Assembly (NCBI RefSeq): GCF_900460525.1
Contig: NZ_UHIY01000001.1
Location: 1,426,001 to 1,490,000 of the forward strand
Length of the DNA stretch: 64,000 bases
From: Yersinia kristensenii
Lineage (GTDB): Bacteria > Pseudomonadota > Gammaproteobacteria > Enterobacterales > Enterobacteriaceae
Direction: 5' to 3'
Shown: piece after piece, positions 34,901 through 43,614 of the stretch
How positions within the stretch are numbered: the stretch's first letter is position 1
How the letters are laid out: each line of letters begins with the position of its first letter
Made by a program: the position numbers and the translations under genes
The notes under the pieces: model-generated
Told to the model about the DNA's origin: nothing
Seen by the model: the letters and a program-made list of their open reading frames with translations, nothing else
Databases searched by the model: none

Positions 34901-35473
34901 ATGTCACAGCAACCCCTTAAAATTGTTACCCTTTTGGGTAGCCTGCGTAATGGTTCCTACAATGCCATGGTGGCACGTGCGCTGCCTAAATTAGCACCAG
35001 CCGGTGTGAGTATCGAAGCACTGCCTACTATTCGCGACATTCCACTTTATGACGCCGATGTACAACAGGAAGATGGGTTCCCGACCACGATTGAGGCCAT
35101 TGCTGAGCAGATTCGTCAGGCCGATGGGGTGATTATCGTGACACCGGAATATAACTATTCCGTCCCCGGAGGGTTGAAGAACGCCATCGACTGGCTATCC
35201 CGTTTACCTAACCAACCGCTGGCTAACAAACCAGTGGCAATTCAGACCAGCTCCATGGGGCCGATTGGTGGCGCGCGTTGCCAGTATCATTTGCGCCAAA
35301 TTTTGGTATTCCTTGATGCGATGGTAATGAATAAGCCCGAATTTATGGGCGGGGTGATTCAAAGCAAAGTCGATGAACAAACCAAAGAGCTGACCGATCA
35401 GGTAACACTGGATTTTCTGGCCAAACAGCTTGCTGCATTTGCCACTTACATTGAGCGTGTTCGGGTGAAATAA
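34901..35473 (+). CDS. NADPH-dependent FMN reductase (ChrR/YieF family)
   Basis: This cytosolic flavodoxin-like quinone, chromate or azo reductase has 190 residues from the ATG at 34901, preceded by GGGAG. The FMN phosphate loop LLGSLRNGSYN (about 10-20) and the TPEYNYSVPGGLKNAIDWLSR block (about 82-104) are diagnostic for the ChrR group. It is monocistronic, bounded by a terminator at 35489-35523. The physiological role is probably quinone protection against oxidative stress; E. coli ChrR (YieF) is the closest named relative. Confidence 0.9.
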   Translation: MSQQPLKIVTLLGSLRNGSYNAMVARALPKLAPAGVSIEALPTIRDIPLYDADVQQEDGFPTTIEAIAEQIRQADGVIIVTPEYNYSVPGGLKNAIDWLSRLPNQPLANKPVAIQTSSMGPIGGARCQYHLRQILVFLDAMVMNKPEFMGGVIQSKVDEQTKELTDQVTLDFLAKQLAAFATYIERVRVK

Positions 35474-35488
35474 CCCTCTATGGTTACA

Positions 35489-35523
35489 AAACCCCCATAG
35501 CCTGCGGTCTTGGGGGTTTCCTC
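35489..35523 (+). terminator. Terminator after FMN reductase gene
   Basis: AAACCCCCA (35489-35497) pairs with TGGGGGTTT (35511-35519), and TTTCC follows. It lies 16 bases after the stop codon and separates the reductase from the sensor kinase. Confidence 0.8.
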
Positions 35524-35579
35524 CGTATCACGCCCCATGTTATCAATAGCCACTTTATCTTTGCGGATGCTACTCACCC

Positions 35580-36929
35580 ATGGCCGTTAAAATCACTGTC
35601 TGGTTCCTCCTGACCCTGATATCCACTCTCTGGCTAGGCTGGTACGGGTTGAATACGCAGCAAACCGAGCGAGAAACGGAGTTTCGCACCATTCACCGCG
35701 AACTAAGCCAACAATTGGCCCAGCAGCAAGCCATTTTATTTTTGGCTCTGGAACCGGCTCAATTGGTGCAATTACAACGCCATTTTCCACAGTTAGTCGC
35801 AATCAATCAAACACCGGCAGACCCATCTCGACCCGGCCAACTTACCTTGCATATTCAGGAGGGAGATTACCGGTTGGCTAACTCATACAACGGCAGTGGT
35901 TTGCAGGTTAATGCCCAGAAATTACTGCAAATAGTGGGCTTACCGCCTCATTTTGATAGCTTAATATTGCGCTATCAGCAGCATCAACTCGCGATTTTGG
36001 GCCATTCAGCACCTGAAAGTTTCTGGCAGTGGCAAAAACCGGTGGGAGAAGGGGCACAATCTTTCACTTTAATAGGCCATGCCACCCCGGTTTGGCGTGA
36101 TTTACCTTGGTTGACCGCCCTACTGCTTTCGCTGATGACAGCCGCTGCCTTATACAGTTGGCACCGCTGGCAGCAATTGGCTCAGCACCGTTTACATGCT
36201 GATCAACGCGCCAAATTTGCTGACCAGGCCAGACTCAATGCTATGGGAGAAATTGCAACCGGCATCGCCCATGAATTAAACCAGCCGCTCACCGCGACAT
36301 TGACCTATAACCAAACCGCACTACGGCTATTACCGCCGCAGGATGAGAACGTCGCTCCGTTGCTGGTGGCTTCTGTCGAGCAAATCAAGCGTATTGCTGC
36401 TTTGCTGGATCGGCTGCGAACCTTACTCAGCCGCGGGCAGATAAATTTACAACCGGTCGTGGTGGCTGATATCTGGCGGCGGGTTAATGTGTTGTTGCAC
36501 CAGGAAATAACCGCGGCGAATGTCAAAATCATCAATATTATTCCCGTCAATCTGCCCACACTCCAAAGTGACCCTTTATGGCTGGAACAGGTTTTTCATA
36601 ATTTGCTCAGTAATGCGGTTCAAGCTATCCAACAGACACCGGCCCCGACAGTCATTTTCACCATAAATATCACACTTAAACAATGGGTTATTAAGATTGA
36701 AGATAATGGCCCAGGGCTTAATCATCAGCAATTAGACAACTTGTTCAGCCCCTTCTATACCACCCGAGAGAGTGGGCTGGGATTAGGGCTTACCCTGTGT
36801 GAAACATTGGTACAACGTATGGGTGGCGACATAAAAGCGAGAAACAATGAACATGGCGGTGCTTGCTTTATCCTGACTTTTCCTCTGATGACCGGGAGTA
36901 CACATGACAAAACACATTTATCTGATTGA
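35580..36929 (+). CDS. Two-component sensor histidine kinase
   Basis: This inner-membrane kinase has 449 residues. Two hydrophobic segments (about 5-23 and 176-193) enclose a periplasmic sensor domain of about 150 residues that I cannot place in a family. The cytosolic part holds the H-box with phospho-acceptor H231 (GIAHELNQPLTA), the N-box FHNLLSNAVQ, G1 DNGPGL and G2 GLGLGL. It is thus a FixL/DctB/TtrS-type kinase without PAS or receiver domain. It overlaps the response-regulator gene by 26 bases. A secreted HbpS/GlcG-type protein gene lies downstream, which suggests a possible extracellular partner. Confidence 0.92.
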   Translation: MAVKITVWFLLTLISTLWLGWYGLNTQQTERETEFRTIHRELSQQLAQQQAILFLALEPAQLVQLQRHFPQLVAINQTPADPSRPGQLTLHIQEGDYRLANSYNGSGLQVNAQKLLQIVGLPPHFDSLILRYQQHQLAILGHSAPESFWQWQKPVGEGAQSFTLIGHATPVWRDLPWLTALLLSLMTAAALYSWHRWQQLAQHRLHADQRAKFADQARLNAMGEIATGIAHELNQPLTATLTYNQTALRLLPPQDENVAPLLVASVEQIKRIAALLDRLRTLLSRGQINLQPVVVADIWRRVNVLLHQEITAANVKIINIIPVNLPTLQSDPLWLEQVFHNLLSNAVQAIQQTPAPTVIFTINITLKQWVIKIEDNGPGLNHQQLDNLFSPFYTTRESGLGLGLTLCETLVQRMGGDIKARNNEHGGACFILTFPLMTGSTHDKTHLSD

Positions 36930-37506
36930 TGATGATGAGGGTGTTCGTGCTGCGTTGTCCGCGTTACTCTCGACCATGGGTTGGGAGATTAAGGCGTTCA
37001 GTAACGGCCAGATATTTCTCGATAATTTGACGGTTACCCAGCCGAGTTGTGTGTTGCTGGACATCCGCATGCCGGGTAAAAGTGGTATGGCGATATTAGA
37101 AGCCATCCAAGAGAGTGATAGCTCCCTCCCGGTCATCATTATGACGGGGCATGGCAATGTTGAGTTATGCCGCCGGGCCTTTAAAGGCGGGGCTCTAGAA
37201 TTTTTGACTAAACCGATTGATGCCGATGTATTGATTGAAACCATCAGCATGGCGCTGGATCAACATGAACAGGCGTTGGTGGTTTATAAGCGGCAGGCAA
37301 GCTATCAACAGTTATTCAACCAACTCTCTGCTCGTGAACGGGAAGTCGCCACCCTGATTATTCAAGGGGAAACCAGCAAGCAGATCGCCCATATCTTGTC
37401 TATTTCTCCGCGAACCGTCGAGGCCCACCGCGCCAATATTTTTGCCAAGTTAGAGGTCAACTCGCTGGCCTCACTGATTCATCACTATCACTTATCCGCC
37501 CAATAA
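36904..37506 (+). CDS. FixJ/NarL-type response regulator
   Basis: The 200-residue regulator has a receiver domain (1-120; acidic pair D9/D10, phospho-acceptor D53 in LLDIRMPGKSG, T81 in IMTGHG, K103 in LTKPID) and a LuxR-type helix-turn-helix (about 137-195; LSAREREVATLIIQG, SPRTVEAHR). It starts within the kinase gene, so kinase and regulator are made in fixed ratio. Target promoters are unknown. The gene's stop codon lies inside the first unit of the downstream tandem repeat array. Confidence 0.93.
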   Translation: MTKHIYLIDDDEGVRAALSALLSTMGWEIKAFSNGQIFLDNLTVTQPSCVLLDIRMPGKSGMAILEAIQESDSSLPVIIMTGHGNVELCRRAFKGGALEFLTKPIDADVLIETISMALDQHEQALVVYKRQASYQQLFNQLSAREREVATLIIQGETSKQIAHILSISPRTVEAHRANIFAKLEVNSLASLIHHYHLSAQ

Positions 37507-37992
37507 TCCCCAAAGCAATTGGCGTTACAGGTAGGCAGCCAGTGAACTCATCCCGATGAGCTTACATAAGTAAGTGATTCGGGTGCGCGAACGCAGCTAA
37601 CACCCCTGCGGCGTCAAGTGCGCCAATAATCCCCAAAGCAATTGGCGTTACAGGTAGGCAGCCAGTGAACTCATCCCGATGAGCCTACATAAGTAAGTGA
37701 TTCGGGTGCGCTAACGCAGCTAACACCCCTGCGGCGTCAAGTGCGCCAATAATCCCCAAGGCAATTGGCGTTGCAGGTAGGCAGCCTGTGAACTCATCCC
37801 GATGAGCTTACATAAGTAAGTGATTCGGGTGCGCGAACGCAGCTAACACCCCTGCGGCGTCAAGTCCGCCAATAATCCCCAAGGCAATTGGCGTTGCAGG
37901 TAGGCAGCCTGTGAACTCATCCCGATGAGCTTACATAAGTAAGTGATTCGGGTGCGCGAACGCAGCTAACACCCCTGCGGCGTCAAGTGTGC
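37501..37992 (+). repeat. Four tandem 123-bp ERIC-like repeats
   Basis: Units begin at 37501, 37624, 37747 and 37870, each exactly 123 bases. The core (GAGCTTACATAAGTAAGTGA, then TTCGGGTGCGCGAACGCAGC) matches the ERIC centre in slightly diverged form. Units 1 and 2 share one set of variants (AAAGCAATTGGCGTTACAGG) and units 3 and 4 another (AAGGCAATTGGCGTTGCAGG), which points to stepwise duplication. Each junction also forms CGCCAAT/ATTGGCG hairpins. The array starts at the last codons of the response regulator and is followed by about 118 bases before the HbpS-like gene. No open frame of note runs through it. Confidence 0.9.
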
Positions 37993-38110
37993 AGGGGATA
38001 GGTAGAAGTACCTAGTAAAACGGGTAATAGGACGAATGTTTTTTCACCACTTTCCGCCGTAGGATAGCATCACTGTGAGGAATTCACTTCGCTAACAATA
38101 AGGATTTTAT

Positions 38111-38602
38111 ATGATCAAGCCTATTGCCCTGACCTCCGCCTTATTCATCGGCCTGATAACTCAAGCCTCTGCTGCGGGCCTGAATACTGAACACAATATC
38201 TCTTTGGCACTGGCTACCGATTTGGCCAGCCGCACTCTCGCCGTTTGCCAGGCTGATGGCTATAACGTCGCGGTTACCGTTGTGGATCGCGCTGGTATCA
38301 TCAAAACTGTGCTGCGTGCTGATAATGCTGGCCCACACACGGTAAAAGCCAGTGAACAAAAAGCCTTTACCGCGCTGTCGACCAAAACCCCAAGTGGGCA
38401 AGTGATGGAAAACAGTCAGAAAACACCTGCGGCTAATAATCTGAAAGATATTCCTGGTTTCTTGCTATTAGGTGGCGGTGTGCCAGTGAAGGCTGGAGAT
38501 GAAGTCGTCGGTGCGGTCGGTGTTGCTGGTGCGCCCGGCGGACATTTGGATGCGCAATGTGCGACCAAAGCACTGGAGCAAATCAGCGATCAGTTGAAGT
38601 AA
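38111..38602 (+). CDS. Secreted GlcG/HbpS-family protein
   Basis: This 163-residue protein has a signal peptide (IALTSALFIGLITQASAA, cut near residue 22) and a single GlcG/HbpS (DUF336) domain. The family block is VTVVDRAGIIKTVLRADNAGPHTVKASEQKAFTA, and the glycine-rich end is LLGGGVPVKAGDEVVGAVGVAGAPGG. HbpS of Streptomyces binds haem outside the cell and controls the sensor kinase SenS; GlcG is a cytosolic relative of unknown role. Export plus proximity to a sensor kinase makes a haem or redox-sensing accessory role attractive but unproven. RBS AAGGA lies before the ATG. Confidence 0.85.
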   Translation: MIKPIALTSALFIGLITQASAAGLNTEHNISLALATDLASRTLAVCQADGYNVAVTVVDRAGIIKTVLRADNAGPHTVKASEQKAFTALSTKTPSGQVMENSQKTPAANNLKDIPGFLLLGGGVPVKAGDEVVGAVGVAGAPGGHLDAQCATKALEQISDQLK

Positions 38603-38616
38603 TACGACATTCAATA

Positions 38617-38652
38617 AAATGGCCTACTCTCAGTAGTGAGAGTGGGCCATTT
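38617..38652. terminator. Bidirectional terminator between convergent genes
   Basis: AAATGGCC (38617-38624) pairs with GGCCATTT (38645-38652), and inside them ACTCTCA/TGAGAGT continues the stem around a GTAG loop. A residues on one side and T residues on the other let it serve both the HbpS-like gene and adeP. Confidence 0.85.
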
Positions 38653-38665
38653 CAACATAAAGCAA

Positions 38666-39994
38666 TTAGTGATCAACAAACGCAATTTTCAGCACAAACA
38701 GTAGCGCAACCACTACCACGCATGGGCTGATCTCACCCCAGCGACCGGTACCCAATTTCATCAGGCAATAAGAAATAAAGCCCAGCGCGATCCCTTCAGT
38801 AATGGAGAAGCTAAACGGCATCATCACTGCGGTGACAAAGGCGGGAACCGCTTCGGTCAAGTCATCCCATTTCACACGGGCCAAGCTGGATGTCATCAGC
38901 ACGCCAACATAAATCAGTGCGCCCGCCGCTGCATAGGCAGGTACCATCCCAGCCAGTGGAGAAATAAATATCACCAACAGGAAGAGGATCCCGACCACTA
39001 CGGCGGTTAAGCCGGTACGGCCACCGACAGAAACACCGGAGGAGCTTTCAATATAAGCCGTCACTGACGACGTACCAATAAACGCACCGGCAACAGAACT
39101 GATACTGTCCACATACAGCGCTTGTTTCATGCGCGGAAACTTCCCTTTATGGTCAGTTAAACCCGCTTTATCCGTCACACCAATCAATGTACCGGATGAA
39201 TCAAACAGGTTAACCAACATAAAGGAGAATATGATCCCCGCCATACTAATATTCAGCGCACCGGCTAAATCGACCTGCCCAACCACGGAGGTCACACTGG
39301 GCGGCATGGAGAAAATGCCCGAATAATGCACATCACCCAACGCCCAGCCGATTAATGTCGTCACGACAATCGACACCAGCACCGCAGCATGAATATTGCG
39401 TGATGCCAGAACCGCAATGATAAAGAAGCCCAATGCCCCCAACAGCACACTGTGAGAGGTCAGATTCCCGACCGCAACTAATGTGTCCGGATTGGCGACC
39501 ACGATACCGGCATTTTTCAGCCCCATCATGGCAATAAATAGGCCGATACCGCTGGTAATCCCCACCCGCAAACTCAGTGGAATGTTAGCTATCATCCAGT
39601 AACGGATGCGGAAAATAGTGAGCAAAAGGAAACCGATTGCGCCCCAGAAAATAGCACCCATGCCAACTTGCCATGAAATACCCATCGCGCCAACCACCAC
39701 AAAAGCGAAGAAAGCATTAAGCCCCATCGCCGGTGCCAGAGCGACCGGTAAGTTTGCCAATAGCCCCATAAAGATACTGCCGAAAGCAGCAATCAGACAG
39801 GTGGTGACAAAGACGGCCTGCACATCCATGCCCGCAACCCCTAAAATCTGTGGGTTAACGAACACGATATAGACCATGGTCAGGAAAGTGGTTATACCCG
39901 CAATAAGCTCAGTACGCGCGGTGGTGCCATGTTGCTTTAGTTTAAAAACACGTTCGAGCAGCCCCTGCTCAGTATCAAGGTTTGGTTTACTCAT
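38666..39994 (-). CDS. adeP: Adenine permease (NCS2/AzgA family)
   Basis: This proton-coupled purine importer of the inner membrane has 442 residues (E. coli AdeP/YieG 445). About fourteen hydrophobic segments are present, including the family motifs APAMGLNAFFAF (about 91-102) and VTAYIESSSGVSVGGRTGL (about 309-327). It is divergent to yieH as in E. coli. The 268 bases between them hold a 12-bp palindrome TGTTGCGCAACA (40098-40109) of unknown meaning; no PurR box was recognised. Confidence 0.93.
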   Translation of the reverse strand: MSKPNLDTEQGLLERVFKLKQHGTTARTELIAGITTFLTMVYIVFVNPQILGVAGMDVQAVFVTTCLIAAFGSIFMGLLANLPVALAPAMGLNAFFAFVVVGAMGISWQVGMGAIFWGAIGFLLLTIFRIRYWMIANIPLSLRVGITSGIGLFIAMMGLKNAGIVVANPDTLVAVGNLTSHSVLLGALGFFIIAVLASRNIHAAVLVSIVVTTLIGWALGDVHYSGIFSMPPSVTSVVGQVDLAGALNISMAGIIFSFMLVNLFDSSGTLIGVTDKAGLTDHKGKFPRMKQALYVDSISSVAGAFIGTSSVTAYIESSSGVSVGGRTGLTAVVVGILFLLVIFISPLAGMVPAYAAAGALIYVGVLMTSSLARVKWDDLTEAVPAFVTAVMMPFSFSITEGIALGFISYCLMKLGTGRWGEISPCVVVVALLFVLKIAFVDH

Positions 39995-40097
39995 TCGAGA
40001 AGTTCCACAGAAGGGAGTGACAGTTGGGGATATCCTATAACAAAAAACAGTTGTTTAGAGCGAGATCACACTCTATTTGGCTATTTTTTATCTACCC

Positions 40098-40109
40098 TGT
40101 TGCGCAACA
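40098..40109. promoter_or_regulatory. 12-bp perfect palindrome in adeP-yieH gap
   Basis: TGTTGCGCAACA is self-complementary and lies about 105 bases upstream of adeP and 155 bases upstream of yieH. It could be an operator half of either gene, but a site this short may arise by chance. Confidence 0.25.
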
Positions 40110-40262
40110 AGTGACTTAATATTAACCACTTATTATTCAACTTATTGAATTTTATTCAGTTGATATGAGTAATATTGCTAGCAGGGTAATTATGTATCGC
40201 ATTCTGGGGCAGGATAGTTAAAGTGGGATAAAGAGGGTTGGTATGATTAAAGGGAGAAATAA

Positions 40263-40931
40263 GTGAGTAATATTGAATGCATCATGTTCGATTGCGACGG
40301 AACCTTGGTCGACAGTGAAGTGCTGTGTTGCCGGGCCTATGTCGTGATGTTTGCCCATTATGATATTCACCTGTCACTGGAAGAGGTGATTAAGCGTTTT
40401 AAGGGCGTGAAGCTCAATGAAATTGTCGCGCTGGTGAGTAAAGAAAACGGCCTGGATGAGCCAATAGAAAAGCTAGAGAAACTTTATCGCGATGAAGTTG
40501 CTCGCTTATTTGATGCCGAATTACAACCTATCGCTGGTGCAAAAACATTGTTAGAACAAATAGCACTACCGGTTTGCGTGGTGTCCAATGGGCCGGTGAG
40601 CAAAATGCAGCACTCTCTGGGCTTGACTGGCTTACTGCCTTTCTTTGCAGAAAGACTCTATAGCGGCTACGACATCCAATGTTGGAAGCCCGATCCCGCA
40701 TTGATTTATCATGCAGCAGAAGAGATGAAGGTCGCGGCCGAGCGCTGTATTTTGATTGAAGACTCAGCCGCCGGCACCCATGCCGGAATAGCGGCCGGGA
40801 TACCGGTGTATTATTACTGTGCCGATCCGCACAATCAGCCGATTCACCACCCATTAGTCACCATGTTTGATGATATGCGGCAACTACCCGACTTATGGCG
40901 CGCCAGAGGCTGGCAGATTACCCAATCTTAA
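40263..40931 (+). CDS. yieH: HAD-family 6-phosphogluconate phosphatase YieH
   Basis: The 222-residue HAD phosphatase has the nucleophile/acid pair in FDCDGTLVDSE (D9, D11), motif II VVSNGPVSKM and motif IV IEDSAAGTHAGIAAG. E. coli YieH, at the same place next to adeP, dephosphorylates 6-phosphogluconate and related compounds. It overlaps the convergent permease gene by 4 bases at its 3' end. Confidence 0.92.
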   Translation: MSNIECIMFDCDGTLVDSEVLCCRAYVVMFAHYDIHLSLEEVIKRFKGVKLNEIVALVSKENGLDEPIEKLEKLYRDEVARLFDAELQPIAGAKTLLEQIALPVCVVSNGPVSKMQHSLGLTGLLPFFAERLYSGYDIQCWKPDPALIYHAAEEMKVAAERCILIEDSAAGTHAGIAAGIPVYYYCADPHNQPIHHPLVTMFDDMRQLPDLWRARGWQITQS

Positions 40932-41683
40932 CTTGCTGGTAATACAGGTTTATTTCGCCACCAGCGCCATGAACGTTTAATGGCGCTTTGCTTATTAATG
41001 GCATGTTGGGGACTGAAGCGGCGGTTAAGGCCGTTTGCCAGTAAGTCCAGTGCCAAACATAAAACGAAATAGACCAATGCCACAAACAGAAATACTTCCA
41101 TCGGGTAAACCATGCTGCGGTTATTAACCTGAGTGGCCAAAAACGTCAGTTCATTGACCCCGACGATATACGCCAACGAAGTATCCTTAATCAAAGAAAT
41201 CCATTGATTAATAAATGATGGCACCATCATGCGCAAGGCCTGCGGCAACACTACAAACCACAAAACTTGCCAACGATTGAAGCCCAATGACAAGCCCGCC
41301 TGCCACTGCCCCGCCCCAATCGCCATAATCCCTGCTTTCACCGCATGAGCCAGATAAGCCGAGGCAATCAGCGCCAGCGCACACACCACGGTGGTGATTT
41401 CCGGTATATCCACACCAAAGACAATGGGTAGTAGAAAATAGGTCCAAAAAATCAACATAATCACGGGAATAGCGCGAAAAAAACCTAAAAATGCGGCTAA
41501 TATTCCGGCCCAAACACCACTGGACATCGCCAGCACCACACCCAGTACCGTGCCTAAAATAGCCGAAGCCACGCCAGCTAACAGGCTGATCAGCAAGGTT
41601 AATGCTGCCCCGCCTAACGGGCCATCAGGAAATGTGCCCCACAACAGATAAGTCCAGTTATCGGCAATAATTGTAAAATCCAT
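40928..41683 (-). CDS. Amino-acid ABC transporter permease 2 (HisM/GlnP family)
   Basis: This inner-membrane permease has 251 residues from the ATG at 41683, chosen because AAGGGG lies 8 bases upstream and the codon follows the stop of permease 1 with a one-base gap. The longer frame to 41737 runs inside permease 1. Helices, and the coupling loop SLGFNRWQVLWFVVLPQALRMMVPSFINQW, define a PAAT-family polar amino-acid permease. It pairs with the preceding permease as a heterodimer. No ATPase gene follows. Confidence 0.9.
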   Translation of the reverse strand: MDFTIIADNWTYLLWGTFPDGPLGGAALTLLISLLAGVASAILGTVLGVVLAMSSGVWAGILAAFLGFFRAIPVIMLIFWTYFLLPIVFGVDIPEITTVVCALALIASAYLAHAVKAGIMAIGAGQWQAGLSLGFNRWQVLWFVVLPQALRMMVPSFINQWISLIKDTSLAYIVGVNELTFLATQVNNRSMVYPMEVFLFVALVYFVLCLALDLLANGLNRRFSPQHAINKQSAIKRSWRWWRNKPVLPAS

Positions 41684-41684
41684 C

Positions 41685-42422
41685 TCAGTGCCCCTTAACG
41701 GCGGTTCGCTGCTGACGCCACATACCCCAGGCCTCAATCAACGCAATAATCGCGATATACAACACCGTTGCCACACCAAAAGCCTGGAATGTCCGCAATG
41801 TTTCCGTTTCAACCTGGCGGGAGGCATAAGAAAGCTCGGCCACACCAATAGCCATCGCTAATGACGAGTTTTTAATAATATTCATATATTGGCCAAGTAA
41901 CGGCGGCATGGCGATTTTTAACGCCTGCGGCAATACAACATGGCGCATAGACTGCCAACCTGTCAGCCCCAATGCGTGGGCAGCATATTTTTGCCCCTTG
42001 GCAACCCCGCTGATCCCTGAGCGCAACTCTTCCGCAATAAATGCCGTGGAATAGAAGGTCAAGCCGATGAAACCGGCCAAAAACTCAAAAGAAGGCCAGC
42101 CGAGAGTAAGCCCGAAAACGGTGATTTCATGGGGAGTATTAAGCCACGGTATCCAGGATGCGGGCAGAAATTGACTGGCAGCAAAATACCAAAAGAACAA
42201 CTGGATAAGCAGCGGCGTATTACGAAATAGCGTGCTGTAACCAATCGCAAACCATTGCAACCCTTTGAGTTCGCTGTCTCTGGCCGCCGCCAGTAAAAAA
42301 CCCAATAGTGTAGAGGCCACCACTGTGCAGGCAGAAATCCACAACGTCAGCAGAAAACCATGCCACAGCCAGCCAAGATATTGCGGGGCCAGCAGCCAGT
42401 CAGTGAGGTGATGTAGATTCAT
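41685..42422 (-). CDS. Amino-acid ABC transporter permease 1 (HisQ/GltJ family)
   Basis: The 245-residue permease has the N-terminal HisQ-type layout (WLWHGFLLTLWISACTVVASTLLGFLLA) and coupling loop HALGLTGWQSMRHVVLPQALKIAMPPLLGQY. An RNTPLLIQLFFWYF segment as in GltJ suggests acidic or polar amino-acid import. It is translated after the binding-protein gene, past an intervening hairpin at 42457-42483, and is directly followed by permease 2. Confidence 0.9.
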   Translation of the reverse strand: MNLHHLTDWLLAPQYLGWLWHGFLLTLWISACTVVASTLLGFLLAAARDSELKGLQWFAIGYSTLFRNTPLLIQLFFWYFAASQFLPASWIPWLNTPHEITVFGLTLGWPSFEFLAGFIGLTFYSTAFIAEELRSGISGVAKGQKYAAHALGLTGWQSMRHVVLPQALKIAMPPLLGQYMNIIKNSSLAMAIGVAELSYASRQVETETLRTFQAFGVATVLYIAIIALIEAWGMWRQQRTAVKGH

Positions 42423-42456
42423 ATTTCCTTAAACCCGTATCTGCATGAAAGCAAAT

Positions 42457-42483
42457 AGCCCTGCATCACAACAATGCAGGGCT
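42457..42483 (-). terminator. Intra-operon hairpin after binding-protein gene
   Basis: AGCCCTGCAT (42457-42466) and ATGCAGGGCT (42474-42483) form a perfect 10-bp stem with a 7-nt loop in the gap between binding protein and permease. Such hairpins act as partial terminators or protect the upstream mRNA, so the binding protein is made in excess of the permeases. Confidence 0.7.
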
Positions 42484-42509
42484 TTTGGTGTTCTCAATTG
42501 ACTATTGAA

Positions 42510-43364
42510 TCATGCTTTAGGCTGTTGATCCAATGGTGCAAATTTGAAATCGCCACGTGGTTGAGCTGCTTTAGTTTCTGGCCCGAACCAGCGGTCATAA
42601 ATTTTCGCTGCTTCGCCATCTTTTTCCAGTTTAACCAGTGTCTCGTTCACTTGAGCAGTTAAGCGATCTTCCCCTTTAGGAATACCAACGCCTTGATATT
42701 CTTTAGTAATACTGAATGGCGAGATTTCAAAATCTGCTTTTTGTGCCGCAGGCAGGTTACCCAACAGCCCGACTAATTTCGCATCATCCTGAGTGATAGC
42801 TTGGACATTACCATTGCGCAAAGCCGTAAATGCTACCGGAGTATCATCATAGGAAATGACTTTCGCCGTTGGATAACGATCACGTAAGGTTATTTCCTGT
42901 ACCGTGCCTTTATCCGCGCCGATACGCAACCCAGCGATGTCTTCTGGCGTTTTCAGCACACCTTTATGAGCAATAAACTTCTGACCCGTCGCAAAGTACG
43001 GCAAGCTGAAATTCACTTCCTTGGCCCGGTCATCCGTAATAGTGAAGTTGGCAGCAATCAGATCCACTTTTTTAGATGTCAGTAACGGAATACGGTTAGC
43101 AGGGTTAGTGGCTCGCAGTTCGACTTTTACACCTAAATCTTTCGCGATTGCATTCGCCACATCGACATCATATCCCACCAGCTTTTTAGTCTGTGGGTCG
43201 ATATAACCAAATGGTGGGTTGCTATCGAAAACAGCAATCCGCACCACACCAGCCTGTTTAATATCATCCAGTTTATCTGCGTGAGCAGCGCCAGAAAGTG
43301 TGGCCAGACCGGCTAACAGCGTGAGTGCCATAACGCTTTTTTTGGTGGTTAGAGATTGCTTCAT
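42510..43364 (-). CDS. Periplasmic amino-acid-binding protein (ABC transporter)
   Basis: The 284-residue protein has a signal peptide (MKQSLTTKKSVMALTLLAGL..., cut after SGAAHA, about residue 29) and the SBP_bac_3 fold. Family features are IRIAVFDSNPPFGYIDPQTKKLVGYDVDVANAIAKDLG-like opening, LIAANFTITDDRAKEVNFSLPY and GADKGTVQEI. It delivers a polar amino acid to the two permeases encoded next. The nearest named groups are glutamate/aspartate or glutamine binders, but the ligand cannot be fixed from sequence. Confidence 0.92.
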   Translation of the reverse strand: MKQSLTTKKSVMALTLLAGLATLSGAAHADKLDDIKQAGVVRIAVFDSNPPFGYIDPQTKKLVGYDVDVANAIAKDLGVKVELRATNPANRIPLLTSKKVDLIAANFTITDDRAKEVNFSLPYFATGQKFIAHKGVLKTPEDIAGLRIGADKGTVQEITLRDRYPTAKVISYDDTPVAFTALRNGNVQAITQDDAKLVGLLGNLPAAQKADFEISPFSITKEYQGVGIPKGEDRLTAQVNETLVKLEKDGEAAKIYDRWFGPETKAAQPRGDFKFAPLDQQPKA

Positions 43365-43614
43365 TGAAAGCTCCTAAGATGATTGAGATGTTGCGATACA
43401 CGTAAGCTATCAAGTCAACGTTAGGTCAGGAAATAATATAAAACGATATATTTATAACTAAATCATCTCAGGGGATAAGTTTGCTTATATTGAAAGAAAA
43501 AGTGAAATCATGGGCGGGGAAAATGGGTGATTATGGCCGTGAATTCCCGGCCAAATCGTATTTCTAGCGCGTATGAGTAACCATCAGTTCAGTAGCGTTA
43601 TCTACTGCTTTATA

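Noticed and set aside
37501..37992. CRISPR array
   Set aside because: The repeats are 123 bases, directly abutting with no unique spacers, and no cas genes are nearby.
40098..40109. PurR operator before adeP
   Set aside because: The palindrome TGTTGCGCAACA does not fit the PurR consensus ACGCAAACGTTTGCGT well enough; kept only as an unassigned site.
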